A stretch of DNA of 64,000 bases. It comes from an uncultured Pelagibacteraceae bacterium. GTDB taxonomy: Bacteria > Pseudomonadota > Alphaproteobacteria > Pelagibacterales > Pelagibacteraceae. Location: NCBI GenBank assembly GCA_902578265.1, contig CACHCA010000004.1:62001-126000 (forward strand), given 5' to 3'. The translations under genes were made by a program, and so were the position numbers. A model generated the notes under the pieces. It was not told the DNA's origin. It was given only the letters and a program-made list of their open reading frames with translations, and ran no database searches. Shown here piece by piece: positions 61,258 through 64,000 of the stretch; within the stretch, counting starts at the first letter, position 1, and every line of letters begins with the position of its first letter.

Positions 61258-62311
61258 AAATTTTTTTGAAATAAAGAATGTCGATTTTAATATTGATGGA
61301 AAAACTAAAGTTAAAAATGTTTCTTTTTCAATTGAGAATGAGGGTGATGTAATTTGCCTTTTAGGCCCATCTGGTATTGGAAAAACTACCATACTTAGAA
61401 CGATCGCTGGTTTAGAGAGAATTAAAAAAGGTTCAATAGAATTAAACGGAAAGATTCTTTCTTCAGATAAAATTAATATTGAACCTGAAAATAGAAATGT
61501 ATCTCTCGCTTTTCAAGATAATAGTTTATTTCCACATTATGATGTTCAAAAAAATATTTTATTAGGATTAGAGAAAAATAAAGAAAAAATTGAAAAAAAA
61601 ATTGATTTAAAAGAAATTATAGATTTATTAGATATATCTAATATTCTCAACAAATACCCACATGAGATAAGTGCCGGTGAGGCACAACGAGCTTCATTAG
61701 CAAGATCTTTAATGACACGACCAGATTTGTTATTGTTAGATGAGCCTTTATCAAATGTAGATCAAAGTTTTAAAGAAGAAATTCAAGTTAGACTAAAAAA
61801 AATTCTTAATAAATTAAAAATTTCGACAATAATTGTAACTCATGACTCTTATGAAGCATTTTATTTAGGATCAAAATGTGGAATTATTTTAAATCAGGAA
61901 CTCAAACAATTTGATGATCCATATAATGTTTATCATTTACCAAACTCAATAGAGGTAGTTAATTTTTTAAATAGAGGAATTCTAATTCCTGCAGAGGTTA
62001 CAAGTCCTAAAAGTTTAGAAAATAAAGATCTTGGAACAATTACTGGTAATTTTAACAAATCTTTTCCAATAGGATCAAAAGTAAAACTTTTGGTTCAACC
62101 AGAGGACTTACATCACGATGACCAAAGTAATTTAAAGTTTGAAGTTATAGATAGAAAGTTTAGGGGCACAAATTTTATCTACACTCTTAAAACACCAAGT
62201 AATTTATTAATTCCAGTTTTTGTTCACTCTCATCATATTCACCAACACGAGGAGAATGAAAAATTTGGCCTAAAAAGACCAATTCATATTGATCATATTG
62301 TTTGCTTCTAA
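61250..62311 (+). CDS. fbpC: Fe(III) ABC transporter ATP-binding protein
   Basis: A 353-aa ATPase with Walker A GPSGIGKTT (residues 39-47), the signature ISAGEAQRASLARSL (G for S in the usual LSGGQ), Walker B LLLLDEPLSNVD, and the switch VTHDSYEAF. The C-terminal TOBE-like regulatory domain ends in His-rich FVHSHHIHQHEE (about residues 324-335), which could bind metal. It energises FbpB. Overlaps fbpB by 8 bp. Confidence 0.92.
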   Translation: MSKNFFEIKNVDFNIDGKTKVKNVSFSIENEGDVICLLGPSGIGKTTILRTIAGLERIKKGSIELNGKILSSDKINIEPENRNVSLAFQDNSLFPHYDVQKNILLGLEKNKEKIEKKIDLKEIIDLLDISNILNKYPHEISAGEAQRASLARSLMTRPDLLLLDEPLSNVDQSFKEEIQVRLKKILNKLKISTIIVTHDSYEAFYLGSKCGIILNQELKQFDDPYNVYHLPNSIEVVNFLNRGILIPAEVTSPKSLENKDLGTITGNFNKSFPIGSKVKLLVQPEDLHHDDQSNLKFEVIDRKFRGTNFIYTLKTPSNLLIPVFVHSHHIHQHEENEKFGLKRPIHIDHIVCF

Positions 62312-62325
62312 TAGAAACTCTCTAA

Positions 62326-63021
62326 ATGAATAATAAATTTAGAGTTTTTTTAAAGGGTATTTTTGATGTTAGCCCACTGATGATTCCAGTTGTTCCATTT
62401 GGTTTAATTTTTGGAGTTCTTTCAATCGATATTGGATTTAGTCCAATAGAAACAATGGGAATGTCGTTAATAATTTTTGGTGGAGCATCACAAATTATTT
62501 TACTTCAATTATTTTCTGGAGGAGCTTCATCTTTAGTTATAATTAGTTCAGTTGGAGCAGTAAATTCAAGACATCTTTTATATGGCGCTGTTGTTTCAGA
62601 GCATTTATCAGATTTAAAACTTATTTGGAAAATTGTAATTTCTTATTTTTTAATTGACCAGGCTTTTGCAAGATCAAATGAATATTTAAAAATTAATAAA
62701 AATAAAAATAAATATTTTCATTTATTAGGTGGTGGTGTCACTTGCTGGGTTATTTGGCAGACAACTACTTTTTTAGGCATTATTTTAGGAGCGATTATTC
62801 CTGAAAAACTTGGTTTAAGTTTTGCAGTGCCACTTACCTTTTTAGCACTATTGGTCAATGATTTAAGAAAATTAATAAATGTGATTGTGATAATCGTTTC
62901 AGGATTAGTAGCAACATTTGGATTTGATTATGTGCCTTATAAAGCATACATAATTGTTGCTGGGGTAACTGCTTTACTGACAGCAGCAATTTTAACTAAG
63001 TTGAATAAAAAAAATGAGTAA
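62326..63021 (+). CDS. azlC: AzlC family amino-acid exporter subunit
   Basis: A 231-aa membrane protein of the AzlC family: VSPLMIPVVPFGLIFGVL in helix 1, MSLIIFGGASQIILLQLF, VGAVNSRHLLYGAVVSEHL, and VPLTFLALLVNDLRK. AzlCD pairs export branched-chain amino acids. It starts 14 bp after fbpC in the same direction and overlaps azlD by 8 bp. Why it shares a unit with iron transport is not clear. Confidence 0.9.
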   Translation: MNNKFRVFLKGIFDVSPLMIPVVPFGLIFGVLSIDIGFSPIETMGMSLIIFGGASQIILLQLFSGGASSLVIISSVGAVNSRHLLYGAVVSEHLSDLKLIWKIVISYFLIDQAFARSNEYLKINKNKNKYFHLLGGGVTCWVIWQTTTFLGIILGAIIPEKLGLSFAVPLTFLALLVNDLRKLINVIVIIVSGLVATFGFDYVPYKAYIIVAGVTALLTAAILTKLNKKNE

Positions 63022-63328
63022 CTGGCTATTAATTATATACTGTGGTTTGATAACTTTTTTGACAAGGTTTTCAATGATAGCATTATTAAAGAAAGAAATG
63101 TTCAATGACAGAATAAGAGAAATTCTCTCTTTTGTACCTTCAGCAATTTTTCCTGCAATTATATTTCCTGCTATTTTTTTGGACAACTCTGGAGATTTTC
63201 AATTAGAAAACAATCCAAAAATAATGGCAGCAATAATTGCAATGTTAATTGGAATAATAAGTCAAAATATTATTGCGACAATTATCTCAGGGCTAGCTTC
63301 TTATTGGTTTTTAATTTTTATGGTATAA
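63014..63328 (+). CDS. azlD: AzlD family amino-acid exporter subunit
   Basis: A 104-aa membrane protein with about four helices, the small partner of AzlC. Family marks: GLITFLTRFSMIAL at the start and LSFVPSAIFPAIIFPAIF in the middle. The two proteins together form the exporter. It overlaps azlC by 8 bp and is followed after 6 bases by the thioredoxin-like gene. Confidence 0.9.
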   Translation: MSNWLLIIYCGLITFLTRFSMIALLKKEMFNDRIREILSFVPSAIFPAIIFPAIFLDNSGDFQLENNPKIMAAIIAMLIGIISQNIIATIISGLASYWFLIFMV

Positions 63329-63334
63329 AAAATT

Positions 63335-63724
63335 ATGAAAAAAATATTAGTTTCAATTTTCTTTTTATTTTCATTAAGTGTAAATGCAATGGAAAAAGAA
63401 ACAACTTTTAAGAAAGAGTTGTTTGATAAAGCTCAATCAGATGGAAAAATTGTAGTAATCAGTTCTTGGATAAAATATTGCCCATCATGTGCTGGTCAAA
63501 TGAAAATTCTTCAGAATGCAAAAAATAAAGGTGAATTATTAGACATTAAATTTGATAATATTGAATATTTTTCATTCGATGTGACTAAAAAGGAAATCTC
63601 TGATTTTTTTGATGTACAATATCAAACAACATTAATAATTTTTAAAGGTAATCAAGAAGTTTATAGAAGTATTGGTGAAACAACCGAAGATTTAATTTAC
63701 GAAGCATTAAAAGCCTCAATTTAA
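63335..63724 (+). CDS. Exported thioredoxin-fold protein
   Basis: A 129-aa protein with a signal peptide (about 18 residues, ending VNAME) and a thioredoxin fold carrying the redox motif KYCPSCAGQM (residues 47-56). DsbD-gamma/SoxW-type periplasmic reductases have similar CxxC and cis-Pro-like QYQTTLIIF segments. It could reduce disulfides or serve cytochrome or sulfur chemistry. It converges with a persulfide dioxygenase gene, 1 base apart. Confidence 0.78.
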   Translation: MKKILVSIFFLFSLSVNAMEKETTFKKELFDKAQSDGKIVVISSWIKYCPSCAGQMKILQNAKNKGELLDIKFDNIEYFSFDVTKKEISDFFDVQYQTTLIIFKGNQEVYRSIGETTEDLIYEALKASI

Positions 63725-63725
63725 A

Positions 63726-64000
63726 TTAAGCACCTAAATTAATATTTTTTGCAACATTAAAATCAATTTCAGTGGGTTTTTTTAGTTTTAGATTGTTCAT
63801 TAACTCAACATATTCATCTACACTACTAACCTGTAATCTTGGATTTTGTTTTTTTTCTTTACCAATAGTACTCACTTTCTCTCCTTTATAATCGTGAGCA
63901 GGATATAAAAAAGTTTCATCAGGAAGTTTTAATAGTTTATTAAAAATTGAGTTATATGCATCTTTTGAATCTCCATTTTGAAAATCAGTTCGACCTGTTC
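63726..64000 (-). CDS. ETHE1-like persulfide dioxygenase, C-terminal part (runs off window)
   Basis: About 91 C-terminal residues of a metallo-beta-lactamase-fold protein; the start lies beyond the window edge. GRTDFQNGD, FLYPAHDYKGEKVSTIGKEKKQNPRL and the following Leu/Lys-rich helix match persulfide dioxygenases (ETHE1/Blh). These oxidise glutathione persulfide to sulfite using non-haem iron. The metal His of AHDY and the conserved Asp are visible. The convergent thioredoxin-like gene may be functionally linked. Confidence 0.8.
   Translation of the reverse strand, partial: TGRTDFQNGDSKDAYNSIFNKLLKLPDETFLYPAHDYKGEKVSTIGKEKKQNPRLQVSSVDEYVELMNNLKLKKPTEIDFNVAKNINLGA

Noticed and set aside
1-64000. 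CRISPR arrays, tRNA or rRNA genes, prophage or IS elements
   Set aside because: No regularly spaced direct repeats, no cloverleaf or rRNA sequence, and no transposase, integrase or phage structural gene seen; the 2OG oxygenase alone, although common in marine phages, does not indicate a prophage.

Overview
The window is a compact, very AT-rich, gene-dense stretch of an alphaproteobacterial chromosome that looks like SAR11 (Pelagibacterales). Reasons: A/T-biased codon use with Lys/Asn/Ile-rich proteins, intergenic gaps mostly of 0-120 bp, many 1-13 bp gene overlaps (TAATG, ATGA), no mobile elements, and the known SAR11 grouping of TMAO uptake and demethylation genes with ammonium transport. 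I recognised no rRNA, tRNA, CRISPR or insertion sequence, and no gene-free stretch exceeds 300 bases.

Layout. (1) 1-3458, plus strand: end of a TPR protein, BamB-like lipoprotein, cupin, ZapE/AFG1 ATPase, YjbQ. (2) 18611-3455, minus strand: a long array with TMAO demethylase (tdm), a small MarR-like protein, a FAD oxidoreductase, a glutamine-synthetase-like ligase, N-methylglutamate synthase mgsABC, a Lys-rich unknown, ammonium transporter amt, two tiny membrane proteins, a type III glutamine synthetase, a DpaL-like ammonia-lyase and a photolyase. (3) 18712-25741: divergent TMAO-binding protein tmoX behind a clear promoter and closed by a strong terminator, three small envelope genes, tmoW and tmoV, then convergent trimethylamine monooxygenase tmm. 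(4) 25819-33696: a divergent GpsA-like dehydrogenase, formate-THF ligase fhs, and a four-subunit sarcosine oxidase/N-methylglutamate dehydrogenase. (5) 33703-38646: transporter, small unknowns, Asp/Glu racemase, cold-shock protein, acetyltransferase, purEK. (6) 38746-42151: a tight cassette of four poorly understood genes (M19-dipeptidase-like protein without the usual HxD, a 550-aa unknown, DUF3726, a CxxC/CxxC peptide). (7) 42148-48189: YIP1 protein, a THF-dependent GcvT-like demethylase with an MTHFR-like partner, an APS-kinase-like/nucleotidyltransferase pair, enoyl-CoA hydratase and small proteins. (8) 48246-54021: dimethylglycine dehydrogenase with ETF beta, ETF alpha and ETF-quinone oxidoreductase. 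(9) 54026-58267: minus-strand hisI operon (2OG oxygenase, DUF2237, tiny membrane protein) and plus-strand folE-acuI-lysR. (10) 58299-63724: Fur-boxed Fe(III) ABC transporter, AzlCD and a thioredoxin-like protein, then the 3' part of an ETHE1-like persulfide dioxygenase running off the window.

Together the genes describe a methylated-amine and C1 hub. TMA is oxidised to TMAO (Tmm) or TMAO is imported (TmoXWV). Tdm demethylates it. Methylamine is captured as a glutamyl derivative, converted to N-methylglutamate by MgsABC and oxidised by a SoxBDAG-type enzyme, yielding C1-tetrahydrofolate and recyclable nitrogen (Amt, glutamine synthetase). Fhs, the GcvT-like/MTHFR pair and DMGDH-ETF-ETFQO extend the same theme. 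The enzyme families are largely known. The less explained material is the four-gene cassette at 38746-42151, small Cys-containing and membrane peptides tucked between known genes, and several intercistronic hairpins.
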